64,000 nt of DNA, taken from NCBI RefSeq assembly GCF_016482825.1, contig NZ_JAEMNV010000003.1:310001-374000 (forward strand), written 5' to 3'. The stretch comes from Antrihabitans stalagmiti (lineage in GTDB: Bacteria; Actinomycetota; Actinomycetes; Mycobacteriales; Mycobacteriaceae). Below, one piece after another: positions 8,510 to 16,214 of the stretch. Below the pieces are notes generated by a model. That model was not told the origin of the DNA and ran no database searches. It was given only the letters and a program-made list of their open reading frames with translations. The translations under genes were made by a program, and so were the position numbers. Position 1 is the stretch's first letter. Each line of letters starts with the position of its first letter.

Positions 8510-8899
8510 ATGCGCCTCCGCCAGCACGTCCGCCGTTCTGTCACTGCCGCTTTCGTTGCGGCCCCTTTCGCAGTCCTGGTTCTCAGTGGTTGCGAGACGC
8601 TCGACCAGGCTGCGGCAACGGTCGACAAGGCAGGCGTCTGCGTCGATGCACTGCAGGCAGCAAACTTCACCCCGGATGTGAACAACCCCGACATTTCGGC
8701 ACAGAACGCCGCCGATGCCGCGCAGAAGTTGTCCGATCTGGCGGGCCAGACGACCGATGTCACGCTGCAGGACGCGCTCGAAGCGATGTCGAGCACGATC
8801 TCGCAGATGAACGTCGGCGACCTGAACCCACAAGCGATCGCGGACTGGACGCAGCAGAAGGCCGACCTGTATCAGTCGCTCAGCAGCGCCTGCCGCTAA
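8510..8899 (+). CDS. Small lipoprotein of unknown function
   Basis: The 129-residue protein begins with a basic n-region (MRLRQHVRR), a hydrophobic segment and a lipobox LSGC with Cys at about residue 28, so it should be a membrane-anchored lipoprotein. The mature part is Ala/Gln/Asp-rich, predicted helical, with two further cysteines (GVCVD and the terminal SSACR) that could form a disulfide. Similar small actinobacterial lipoproteins exist, but I cannot assign a function. The start codon appears to be leaderless. It is convergent with the ketosteroid isomerase, 16 bp away. Confidence 0.75.
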   Translation: MRLRQHVRRSVTAAFVAAPFAVLVLSGCETLDQAAATVDKAGVCVDALQAANFTPDVNNPDISAQNAADAAQKLSDLAGQTTDVTLQDALEAMSSTISQMNVGDLNPQAIADWTQQKADLYQSLSSACR

Positions 8900-8915
8900 A
8901 GAACCGAATGGCGAA

Positions 8916-9293
8916 CTACGTCAGTTTCAGATCGTCCTGACCCCAGTACGCCTTCATGCTCGTCACTCTGCCGTCGTCGTCGAATTCCATGACATCGATC
9001 GGCGCCAGCACGACCTTCTGTTCGCCGAAAGTCGTCGTCAACTCGAAGTGAAATGCTGCCTGCTTACCCGCGATGCGAGCGGTGAGTAGTTTCGTCTCCC
9101 GCTGGGCGGCCTGCAGTACCTCGTAGAAGTCACGGATCGCCGCATGCCCGACCTTCGGTTCGGTGCCGACCGGATCCTCGACGACGGCGTCGGCCGTGTA
9201 GAGGTCGGCAAGCTCCTGTGCGGTGCCTGTCGCGACCAGCGCAACATAGCGCTCCACAGTCGCGCGGATTGTGTCCGTCAACGTCGACGTCAT
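8916..9293 (-). CDS. ksi: Steroid delta-isomerase (ketosteroid isomerase)
   Basis: At 125 residues this is very close in length and pattern to bacterial ketosteroid isomerase, which moves the double bond of delta-5-3-ketosteroids to delta-4. The catalytic set is present: Tyr16 (VERYVAL), the general base Asp40 (VEDPVGTEP) and the second acid Asp100 (LAPIDVMEF), matching Tyr14/Asp38/Asp99 of the Comamonas enzyme. Many NTF2/SnoaL-fold proteins look alike, but this triad supports a true isomerase. A 14-bp KstR-type operator lies 20 bp upstream of the ATG, which ties the gene to cholesterol/steroid catabolism. GGAG inside a hairpin arm is the ribosome site. leuS lies upstream on the same strand. 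Confidence 0.88.
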   Translation of the reverse strand: MTSTLTDTIRATVERYVALVATGTAQELADLYTADAVVEDPVGTEPKVGHAAIRDFYEVLQAAQRETKLLTARIAGKQAAFHFELTTTFGEQKVVLAPIDVMEFDDDGRVTSMKAYWGQDDLKLT

Positions 9294-9339
9294 CGCTCAC
9301 TCCATCCAAAGTTAGAACGTGTTCTAGATGGAGTGAGCG
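9294..9339. terminator. 13-bp hairpin enclosing the KstR box, between leuS and ksi
   Basis: Perfect inverted repeat CGCTCACTCCATC (9294-9306) and GATGGAGTGAGCG (9327-9339) with a 20-bp loop. In a read-through leuS transcript it would fold and bury the ksi GGAG. It may also act as a terminator, although there is no T-tract. Confidence 0.6.
9313..9326. promoter_or_regulatory. KstR-type operator
   Basis: TAGAACGTGTTCTA is a perfect palindrome and fits the KstR consensus TNNAACNNGTTNNA at every fixed position. KstR is the TetR-family repressor of cholesterol catabolism in Rhodococcus and Mycobacterium. The site lies 20 bp before the ketosteroid isomerase start. Confidence 0.85.
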
Positions 9340-9344
9340 TAGCG

Positions 9345-12167
9345 TCAAGCGACGACGTTGACCATCCGTCCCGGAACCACGATTACTTTGCGCGGCGCTT
9401 TGCCGTCGAGCAGCGCAACGATCTTCTCGTCGGCCAGCGCGGCGGCCTCGACAGCAGCCTTGTCTGCATCCGCTGCAACGGTGATCCGACTGCGGACCTT
9501 GCCGTTGACCTGAATCGGGTAGTCGACGGTGTCGTCGACGAGCAGCGCCGGGTCCGCGGTCGGGAACGGTCCGTGCGCCAACGATTCCGTGTGACCGAGG
9601 CGCTCCCACAGTTCCTCGGCGAGATGCGGAGCGAGCGGAGCCAGCATCAGCACCAGCGGCTCGACGACCGACCTCGGCGCTCCGGCCGGGTAGGCCTTGG
9701 TGAGGTGGTTGTTCAACTCGATGAGCTTCGCACCCGCCGTGTTGTCGCGCAGAGCGGTGTAATCGGCGATGACGCCGTCGATCGTCTTGTGCAGCAGGCG
9801 AAGTGTCGCGTCGGACGGCGCGTCGTCGGTGACTTTTAGCTCGCCCGTCTCCTCGTCGAGTACGACGCGCCAGACGCGTTGCAGGAAGCGATGGGCACCG
9901 ATGACGTCCTTGGTCGCCCACGGGCGCGAGGTGTCGAGTGGACCCATCGACATCTCGTACATACGCAGTGTGTCGGCACCGTATTCGTCGCAGATCTCAT
10001 CGGGCGCAACAGCATTCTTCAGCGACTTGCCCATCTTCCCGTACTGCTGGAAGACCTCGTCGTCGCCGAGATAGAACTTTCCGTCACGCTCTCGGACTTC
10101 GTCTGCCGCGACGTAGACGCCACGAGCGTCGGTGTAGGCGAACGCTTGAATGTAGCCCTGGTTGAACAACCGCCGGTAGGGCTCGCTCGAGCTGACATAG
10201 CCGAGGTCGAACAGAACCTTGTGCCAGAACCGCGAATACAGCAGATGCAACACGGCATGCTCGACGCCCCCGACGTAGAGGTCGACGCCGCCCGGATCGT
10301 TCGGACCGTGCAACTCGGGCCGCGGACCGACCCAGTACTCTTCGTTTTCCTTGGCGCAGAACGTATCCGGATTGGTCGGATCGATGTAGCGCAGCTGATA
10401 CCACGAGCTACCCGCCCAGTTGGGCATGACGTTGGTATCGCGACGGTACTTCTTCGGTCCGTCGCCGAGATCGAGTTCGACCTCGACCCACTCGGTTGCC
10501 TTCGCCAACGGGGGTGACGGCTCGGAGTCGGCGTCGTCCGGGTCGAAGGAGACGGGTGCGTAATCCTCGACCTCGGGCAGTTCAACGGGCAGCATCGATT
10601 CCGGCAATGCGTGCGCGGCACCGTTCTCGTCGTAGACGATCGGGAACGGTTCGCCCCAATACCGTTGCCGCGCAAACAGCCAGTCGCGCAGCTTGTACTG
10701 GATGGTGCCGGTGCCGTGACCGTCTTCCTCCAACCGGGCGATGACCGCGGCCTTCGCCGCGTCGACGCCTAGACCGTTCAGGTAGTCGGAGTCCTTCAGC
10801 GGTCCGTCGCCGGGGTAGGCAGCCTCTGCCGAGTTGCCGCCCTCGATGACGTCGACGATGTCGAGCCCGAAAGCCGTTGCGAATTCCCAGTCACGTTGAT
10901 CGTGAGCGGGGACCGCCATGATCGCTCCGGTGCCGTAGCCGCTGAGGACGTAATCGGCGATGAAGATCGGCACCTTGTGGCCGTTGACAGGATTGGTTGC
11001 GTAAGAACCGACGAACACGCCGGTCTTGTCCTTGTTCTCCTGCCGTTCGAGATCGGTCTTCGCGGCAATCGTCTTGCGGTAGGCGGCAATTGCCTCTGCG
11101 GGGGTCGCCGCGCCGTTGTTGGTCCAGCGCTCGTCGACACCGTCGGGCCACTCGGCCGCGGTGAGGGTGTCGACCAGTTCGTGTTCCGGTGAGAGCACGA
11201 CGTACGTTGCGCCGAACAGCGTGTCGGGCCGGGTGGTGAAAACCTCGATCACCCCGCCATCGGCCTCGAACTTCACCTGGGCGCCGCGCGATCGCCCGAT
11301 CCAGTTGCGCTGCATGGCCTTGACCTTGTCGGGCCAGTCCAGGTACTCGAGATCGTCTACCAAACGGTCGGAGTACGCCGTGATGCGCATCATCCATTGC
11401 TGCAAGCGCTTACGGAACACCGGGAAGTTGCCGCGCTCACTGCGCCCGTCCGGCGTCACCTCCTCGTTCGCCAGCACGGTGCCGAGGCCGGGGCACCAGT
11501 TGACCATCGAGTTGGTTTGGTAGACAAGGCGATACGAGTCAAGGACGGCACCGCGGTCGGCTTCGCTCAGGTCCGCCCATGCTCGACCGTCGGGTAGCGG
11601 CCTTGTGCCGGAGGCGAATTCGTCGGTCAACTCCGTGATCGGACGCGCTTTGCCCTGCGCTTCGTCGTACCACGAATGAAAGATCTGCAGGAAGATCCAC
11701 TGGGTCCAGTGGTAGTACTCGGGATCCGTCGTCGCGAACGAGCGCCTCTTGTCGTGCCCGAGACCGAGCCGATCCAACTGCGCCTGCATCGTCACGATGT
11801 TGGCCTCGGTCGTGATCCGCGGATGGGTTCCCGTCTGCACCGCGTACTGCTCCGCTGGCAGGCCGAACGCGTCGTAGCCCAGTGTGTGCAGCACGTTGTG
11901 GCCGCGCATGCGGTGGAAGCGGCCGAAAACGTCGGTAGCTATGTAACCGAGTGGATGGCCGACGTGCAGGCCCGCGCCGGACGGGTACGGGAACATGTCC
12001 TGGACGAACAACTTGTCCTTCGGGACGGGGGATCCGGTCGCCAGCGGACCGACCGGATTGGGCGCGTTGAACGTGCCACGCTCGTTCCAGAGCTGCTGCC
12101 ACCGGCGCTCGATCCGCCCCGCCGCGGCGGCGTCGTAGCGGTGCTCGGGTACTTCGGCGTTCGGCAC
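9345..12167 (-). CDS. leuS: Leucyl-tRNA synthetase
   Basis: This class I synthetase charges tRNA-Leu. The HIGH signature appears as HVGH (His68-His71 counting from GTG 12167), just after FPYPSGAGL, and the KMSKS loop as KMGKS near residue 710 before [12 protein letters not shown]1 editing region lies between them, with the [15 protein letters not shown] motif, and a C-terminal anticodon-binding region follows. The 940-residue length suits an actinobacterial LeuRS. The start is uncertain: the frame is open to ATG 12236 without a ribosome site, and GTG 12167 best matches the family, which has about 10-30 residues before the HRYDA block. It is divergent from the SdpI-like gene. ksi follows downstream on the same strand. 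Confidence 0.95.
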   Translation of the reverse strand: MPNAEVPEHRYDAAAAGRIERRWQQLWNERGTFNAPNPVGPLATGSPVPKDKLFVQDMFPYPSGAGLHVGHPLGYIATDVFGRFHRMRGHNVLHTLGYDAFGLPAEQYAVQTGTHPRITTEANIVTMQAQLDRLGLGHDKRRSFATTDPEYYHWTQWIFLQIFHSWYDEAQGKARPITELTDEFASGTRPLPDGRAWADLSEADRGAVLDSYRLVYQTNSMVNWCPGLGTVLANEEVTPDGRSERGNFPVFRKRLQQWMMRITAYSDRLVDDLEYLDWPDKVKAMQRNWIGRSRGAQVKFEADGGVIEVFTTRPDTLFGATYVVLSPEHELVDTLTAAEWPDGVDERWTNNGAATPAEAIAAYRKTIAAKTDLERQENKDKTGVFVGSYATNPVNGHKVPIFIADYVLSGYGTGAIMAVPAHDQRDWEFATAFGLDIVDVIEGGNSAEAAYPGDGPLKDSDYLNGLGVDAAKAAVIARLEEDGHGTGTIQYKLRDWLFARQRYWGEPFPIVYDENGAAHALPESMLPVELPEVEDYAPVSFDPDDADSEPSPPLAKATEWVEVELDLGDGPKKYRRDTNVMPNWAGSSWYQLRYIDPTNPDTFCAKENEEYWVGPRPELHGPNDPGGVDLYVGGVEHAVLHLLYSRFWHKVLFDLGYVSSSEPYRRLFNQGYIQAFAYTDARGVYVAADEVRERDGKFYLGDDEVFQQYGKMGKSLKNAVAPDEICDEYGADTLRMYEMSMGPLDTSRPWATKDVIGAHRFLQRVWRVVLDEETGELKVTDDAPSDATLRLLHKTIDGVIADYTALRDNTAGAKLIELNNHLTKAYPAGAPRSVVEPLVLMLAPLAPHLAEELWERLGHTESLAHGPFPTADPALLVDDTVDYPIQVNGKVRSRITVAADADKAAVEAAALADEKIVALLDGKAPRKVIVVPGRMVNVVA

Positions 12168-12260
12168 AGGGCTCTCACATCTTCTCGGCGACAGTCTCGA
12201 AACTCGTGTATCAGCGTAAAGCGTCGTGAAACTCATTTATGCATGCAGGCAGTTCCGCCG

Positions 12261-12266
12261 TATCCT
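12261..12266 (+). promoter_or_regulatory. -10 element for a leaderless SdpI-like transcript
   Basis: TATCCT, 6 bp, then GTG 12273. No Shine-Dalgarno precedes the GTG. Confidence 0.4.
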
Positions 12267-12272
12267 GCATAC

Positions 12273-12665
12273 GTGGTTATCGTCGCTTCTGTCTTCTTCG
12301 TACTGGCGGTCGTCGTTGCAGGTGTCGGACTTGCAGGACTGACCGGCCAGTTGCCGCGCAACCGCTGGGCCGGAATCCGGACTGCGGAAACCCTGCGTGA
12401 CGACGCTGCATTCGAGCTTGCCAACAAAGTTGCTGCGCCCACAATGCTGGCCAGCGCCGGCGTGCTCGCGATCGGTGGCGTCGCCGCTTTCGCATTCAGC
12501 GGTGTCATCGCAATCGTCGCGGTCGTCGTCGCTGCATTCGCGGCATTGGTGATCGCCGGAATCGGTGGATCGATCGCAACTCGTGCAGTAGCTGCAACCG
12601 CCGCGGTCGATGGCTGTGGTGACGCGTGTGGTTCGTGCTCGCTCAAGGATGCCTGCGAGAAATGA
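12273..12665 (+). CDS. SdpI-family membrane protein with Cys-rich tail
   Basis: A 130-residue membrane protein with a first hydrophobic helix (VVIVASVFFVLAVVVAGVG), the SdpI-family signature around LPRNRWAGIRTAETLRDDAAFELANKVAAP, and two further hydrophobic segments. The family takes its name from the Bacillus SdpI immunity/signalling protein; most actinobacterial members are uncharacterised. The unusual part is the tail after the last helix: four cysteines spaced C-x3-C-x2-C-x5-C within about 14 residues, which could bind metal or form disulfides. GTG 12273 follows a TATCCT -10-like element by 6 bp, suggesting a leaderless message; ATG 12243 is the alternative. It lies about 100 bp before the MNIO cluster, transcribed the same way. 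Confidence 0.75.
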   Translation: MVIVASVFFVLAVVVAGVGLAGLTGQLPRNRWAGIRTAETLRDDAAFELANKVAAPTMLASAGVLAIGGVAAFAFSGVIAIVAVVVAAFAALVIAGIGGSIATRAVAATAAVDGCGDACGSCSLKDACEK

Positions 12666-12769
12666 GATGCTCCGCGTCGGCGCGAACCTGACGAGTACCT
12701 GCACTCGCTGACGCGCACGGGCGGCAAAAGTTCTACCGCCGTTCCAGTCCGCGCAGAAAGGTGATTGCG

Positions 12770-13702
12770 ATGTCGAACGTTTATGTAATCGCTGACGCAG
12801 TAACAGCAGCCGACACCTGGGGAATTCCGAGCGGGCAGTTCTTGCGCGGGTTCCTGGTGAGCGCCGTCATCGCGATCGTGCTCAGCATCTTCTTACGTAA
12901 GGCATACACCCGCAGCGTGTCGAATCCGCGCGGCAGCGTCGGTCCGTTGACCCCGCCCGAAATGGGCATGCTGGTTTCCGACGAACGGGCAGTGCTGGCG
13001 GCGCTCGCGCTGCTGCGTGGAGCGCAGTTGATCACCGCCACCGGCATCGCTCGATCGATGACAACAGCCGACACACACGCTCTGGATCCGTTCACGCGCA
13101 GCGTGTACGACCGGATCGCAATGGGCGGGTCGCTGTCGGTCGGCGCGCTGACGTCCTCGCTCACCGTTCCCCTTGCGCAGCTGCGCGGTTCGCTTGTGGA
13201 CCGCGGTCTACTCGTCGGGCCCGACCATCGGCGCGCGGCGAAGATGGCAACCGTACCGATCGTCGTCGTCGGCGTTGTCGGACTGCTTCGCGTCATCGCG
13301 GGGGTGCTGAACGGAAAGCCGGTCTTCTTCCTCATTTTGGCCCTCGTAATGCTGACGATGGCGGGTCTGCTTGTCGCGCGGTCCTCACGTCGTACCCGGC
13401 GCGGTATGACCGAGATGATGATCGCGTGGCAGAACAACGCGCATCTGCGACCGAGTCGCGCGCCTGCGCTCGGGTCCTACGGACCTGCGAGCGCAGCCGT
13501 GTCCGCCGCGATCTTCGGTGGCGCTGCACTGTGGTTGCTCGATCCCGCTGTCGCCGGTGCGTCCGGGGTGTCGTCGTCGGAATCGTCGGGCGGCATTTTT
13601 TCATCGGGCGACGGCGGCTCGTCGTCGAGCGGAGACGGTGGCGGATCAAGCTGCGGTGGGGGCGGCGGTTGTGGTGGCGGTGGTGGCGGATGCGGGGGCT
13701 GA
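12770..13702 (+). CDS. TIGR04222-type membrane protein with Gly/Cys tail (possible MNIO substrate)
   Basis: The 310-residue protein has an N-terminal transmembrane helix (about 20-40), a soluble domain of the TIGR04222 type with LTPPEMGMLV and DRGLL motifs, two central helices (about 165-210) and one further hydrophobic segment (about 245-265). The last 45 residues are almost only Ser and Gly with three cysteines near the end, spaced C-G5-C-G6-C-G-G (Cys295, Cys301, Cys308). Proteins of this family typically end this way and sit beside a DUF692 gene. That gene starts inside this one (13-bp overlap), so the two are translationally coupled. I infer that the tail is a modification substrate; this is not shown. 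The ATG at 12770 follows AAAGG by 8 bp; an in-frame GTG lies 9 bp upstream. Confidence 0.82.
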   Translation: MSNVYVIADAVTAADTWGIPSGQFLRGFLVSAVIAIVLSIFLRKAYTRSVSNPRGSVGPLTPPEMGMLVSDERAVLAALALLRGAQLITATGIARSMTTADTHALDPFTRSVYDRIAMGGSLSVGALTSSLTVPLAQLRGSLVDRGLLVGPDHRRAAKMATVPIVVVGVVGLLRVIAGVLNGKPVFFLILALVMLTMAGLLVARSSRRTRRGMTEMMIAWQNNAHLRPSRAPALGSYGPASAAVSAAIFGGAALWLLDPAVAGASGVSSSESSGGIFSSGDGGSSSSGDGGGSSCGGGGGCGGGGGGCGG

Positions 13703-14553
13703 GCAGCCCGCTCGCCGATCGTGGACTCGGGATGGGTTGGCGACCGGAGATCTGCGGCATCATCGCGCAACTCGACATCGGCTTCTGCGAGGTGATCGCG
13801 GAGTCACTGGTAAGTGGGAATCGCGGGTTGGCCATACCCGATGAGTTGACGGTATTGCGTTCCCGCGGTGTTCCCGTTGTTCCGCACGGCATTTCACTGT
13901 CGATAGGTGGCGTCGACGATGTCGATTCGGCACGGATCGCCCATCTGGCCGCCTGCGCCGACGCCCTCGACGCGCCGTTGGTCAGCGAGCACATCGCATT
14001 CGTCCGCGCCGATGGCGTCGAAGCCGGTCATCTGTTGCCGATGCCCCGAACGGCCGAAGCGCTGGACGTTTTGACGCGCAATATCCGCCGTGTTCAGGAC
14101 GGGCTCGAGGTGCCGTTCGCAGTCGAGAACATCGCAGCATTGTTCGATTGGCCCGATGCCGAATACAGCGAATCCGAATTTCTCGCCGAGTTGATCGAAC
14201 GGACCGGTGTGTACCTGCTGCTCGACATCGCCAACGTCTATGCGAACGCCCGCAACCGGGGTCTCGACGCCAGCGCAGAACTCGCCCGCCTACCGATCGA
14301 GCAGATCGCATACTGCCACGTCGCAGGCGGCAGCGAATTCGACGGGATGTATCACGACACTCACACCGATCGGGTGCCGGAGGAGGTCCTCGCCCTGGTC
14401 GGCGAGCTCCGCGCGGCAACATCTGCACCTCTGATGCTCGAACTCGACGGCAACTATCCGCCCGCTGCGGCACTGCTCGCCGAGCTCGACGCGATCGCAG
14501 ATTCGGCCGGTCTGGACCGAATCACCGCAGCAACAGAATGGTCGAATCGATGA
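13690..14553 (+). CDS. DUF692 multinuclear non-heme iron oxygenase (MNIO, MbnB/TglH/BufB-like)
   Basis: This 287-residue TIM-barrel protein belongs to DUF692, the multinuclear iron oxygenases that modify cysteines in peptides (oxazolone/thioamide in methanobactin, thiooxazole in bufferins). All expected metal-ligand positions can be seen: His66 (VPHGISL), His101 (SEHIAF), Glu146 (VENIA), Asp179 and Asn182 (LLDIANVYAN), His210 (YCHVAGG), Asp223/His225 (HDTHTD) and Glu251 (LELDGN). The start overlaps the upstream gene by 13 bp, and the stop overlaps the next gene in an ATGA. In known MNIO systems a small partner protein presents the peptide; here that role would fall to the gene at 14550. The substrate is probably the Gly/Cys tail encoded just upstream. 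Confidence 0.92.
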   Translation: MRGLSSPLADRGLGMGWRPEICGIIAQLDIGFCEVIAESLVSGNRGLAIPDELTVLRSRGVPVVPHGISLSIGGVDDVDSARIAHLAACADALDAPLVSEHIAFVRADGVEAGHLLPMPRTAEALDVLTRNIRRVQDGLEVPFAVENIAALFDWPDAEYSESEFLAELIERTGVYLLLDIANVYANARNRGLDASAELARLPIEQIAYCHVAGGSEFDGMYHDTHTDRVPEEVLALVGELRAATSAPLMLELDGNYPPAAALLAELDAIADSAGLDRITAATEWSNR

Positions 14554-14885
14554 CGGACGGTTTGGCGGCGCGGCAGGCCGCGTTGGTTCGGGCGTTGGTC
14601 GCGGGCGCAGAACCACCCGAAGGCTTCGATCGGGATGCACTCGCCACAGCGTCCCGAGCACTGCTTCGCAAACGCGCGCAGGAGGTCGGTCGGCGGTATC
14701 CGCGACTGACGTATGCGTGCGGGGATCGCTTCCAGGACCTCTACTGCGCCTGGGCAAAAGACCGACCGAAGACGACGACATACGCCGACGCGCGTGCCTT
14801 CGCCGACCACCTCACGGCGATCGGACTGCAACCGGTAGCGCGGTCGCGCTGGCCGTGGCGGCACCGGAAGCCGGCGACGCTGTGA
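14550..14885 (+). CDS. Small MNIO partner-like protein (SCO6045-like)
   Basis: A 111-residue basic protein that starts in an ATGA overlap with the MNIO gene, so the two are made together. It is helical at the front (LAARQAALVRALVAGAEPP) and contains a conserved-looking block YACGDRFQDLYCAWAKDRP with two cysteines. It resembles the short proteins that follow DUF692 genes in Streptomyces (SCO6045 follows SCO6044). The place of a DUF2063-type or other partner protein in MNIO systems suggests a substrate-binding role, but sequence alone does not prove it. The stop codon lies in the first unit of a 17-bp triple repeat. Confidence 0.7.
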   Translation: MTDGLAARQAALVRALVAGAEPPEGFDRDALATASRALLRKRAQEVGRRYPRLTYACGDRFQDLYCAWAKDRPKTTTYADARAFADHLTAIGLQPVARSRWPWRHRKPATL

Positions 14886-14921
14886 AGCCGGTGACGCTGT
14901 GAAGCTGGCGACGCTGTGAAG
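14871..14921. repeat. 17-bp tandem repeat, three copies, across a stop/start junction
   Basis: Units CCGGCGACGCTGTGAAG, CCGGTGACGCTGTGAAG and CTGGCGACGCTGTGAAG run head to tail. The first contains the stop of the MNIO partner gene, and the third contains the GTG start of the DUF1648 gene. Confidence 0.9.
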
Positions 14922-15887
14922 CACAAACGTCTGATCGACCCCGTCGGCCTCGTGTTCGGCATCATCGTGCCGATACTCGCCGCCGCGGTCGGGATCGCCG
15001 TGACCGCGCTGCTGAAATCGCGCCTACCCGACCAGATTGCGACGCACTGGACGGCCGCCAAACCGGATTCGTTCTCCGAGCCGATGACCTTCGCCTGGGT
15101 GTTCGCGCTCGTGATCGTGTTGATCGGCGGCGGATGCTGCGCTGTCGCAGCATTGGCGCAGGCACTGCTGCTGATGCGGCGAGCGATGCTGCTGCTCGGG
15201 CTGACGATCGTCGGGCTGTTGTTCACTTTGCAGATCACGATCCTGGTGATCCAGCTCGACCGCGACTCCGTGACCGACGTGCGCCTGCCGTGGCCGGTCA
15301 TCAGTCTGGGCGTGCTCGCCGGAATCCTGTTCGGCAGTACCGGCGCAGCGATGTTGCGTGACTTCCGTGTCCGGATCCGCGCCGAGGAACCACCGCCACC
15401 GACGCTGCCGCGCGGGGTGCTGGCCTCGATCGAAGACACCGTCGGGTTCAGCCGAATGGGATCGGTCGTCGTTGCGACGTCGGTGGTCGCAGTCGCGGCG
15501 GTCGGTTGTCTCTTCGTCGATGCAACATGGCCCCTTGTTGCGACCGTGCCCGTCGTCCTTGTCCTGCTGGCATTGATGCGTTTCGAAGTGATCGTCGACT
15601 CGACCGGGGTGCGGGTCCGCAATTTCGGTCTCACGTCGATAGACATCTCGATCGACGAGATCACCGGAGCAAAGTCGGTCCACGTCAATCCGTTCAAGGA
15701 CTACGGCGGTTGGGGGCTGCGCGCGAAAGGCCGCGGCCGCTACGGGATCGTCACCACCACCGGACCTGCCGTCGAGATCGGTGCGGCAAGTGGGCTGATG
15801 CTGACGATCACCACCCAGCATGCCGACGCCATGGCAGGTGCAATCAATTCATTTGCCGATCGGCGCTCCGCGAACGTACACGGTTGA
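14916..15887 (+). CDS. DUF1648-domain membrane protein
   Basis: A 323-residue membrane protein. The DUF1648 signature (LPDQIATHWTAAKPDSF) follows the first transmembrane helix. Further hydrophobic helices lie at about 60-85, 90-112, 128-146 and 185-225, and a soluble C-terminal beta-rich domain of PH-like character ends the protein. DUF1648 occurs in SdpI-type and stress-related membrane proteins; a function cannot be assigned. The GTG start sits within the third copy of a 17-bp repeat, 30 bp after the previous stop, and no ribosome site is obvious. It is likely the last gene of the MNIO cluster; the SdpI relationship also links it to the gene at 12273. Confidence 0.8.
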   Translation: MKHKRLIDPVGLVFGIIVPILAAAVGIAVTALLKSRLPDQIATHWTAAKPDSFSEPMTFAWVFALVIVLIGGGCCAVAALAQALLLMRRAMLLLGLTIVGLLFTLQITILVIQLDRDSVTDVRLPWPVISLGVLAGILFGSTGAAMLRDFRVRIRAEEPPPPTLPRGVLASIEDTVGFSRMGSVVVATSVVAVAAVGCLFVDATWPLVATVPVVLVLLALMRFEVIVDSTGVRVRNFGLTSIDISIDEITGAKSVHVNPFKDYGGWGLRAKGRGRYGIVTTTGPAVEIGAASGLMLTITTQHADAMAGAINSFADRRSANVHG

Positions 15888-15902
15888 CACGGACCGGTCG
15901 GG

Positions 15903-16138
15903 CGTCCCCGCGGGGACGTGTGGACGGTTTCAAGCCAGCATGCCGAAAGGCAGTGGAACTTCCGTGGTGAGGCGGCGGCGTGGTCGGTCGGACCGAGTTC
16001 CGGACGTCCCCGCGGGGACGCTTGATGGCCCGTTCTTGTCGGTAACTCCGTGGCTCGGCGGCTCGGGTGGCTCGGTCGCGCCGCTTCGACGTCCCCGCGG
16101 GGACGCGTGGGCTGCGTTCCGACGTCCCCGCGGGGACG
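15903..16138. repeat. Array of four identical 16-bp palindromes
   Basis: The perfect palindrome CGTCCCCGCGGGGACG occurs at 15903-15918, 16005-16020, 16090-16105 and 16123-16138. Start-to-start spacing is 102, 85 and 33 bp. The stretch 15888-16214 (327 bp) holds no gene; it lies just upstream of the HNH gene and I did not notice the palindrome elsewhere in the window. Confidence 0.9.
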
Positions 16139-16214
16139 TTTCGGTGATCGTGTTTCTGTCGGTGGGTCGCGGTAGGTTTGTCGAACATCAGTTCTATCGA
16201 AACGGGGAGATTCG

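Noticed and set aside
12168-12236. leuS start at ATG 12236
   Set aside because: There is no ribosome site, and the 23 extra residues have no family support; GTG 12167 fits the usual length better, though this remains uncertain.
15903-16138. CRISPR array
   Set aside because: The four repeats are perfect palindromes of 16 bp with unequal spacing (102, 85 and 33 bp) and there is no cas gene.
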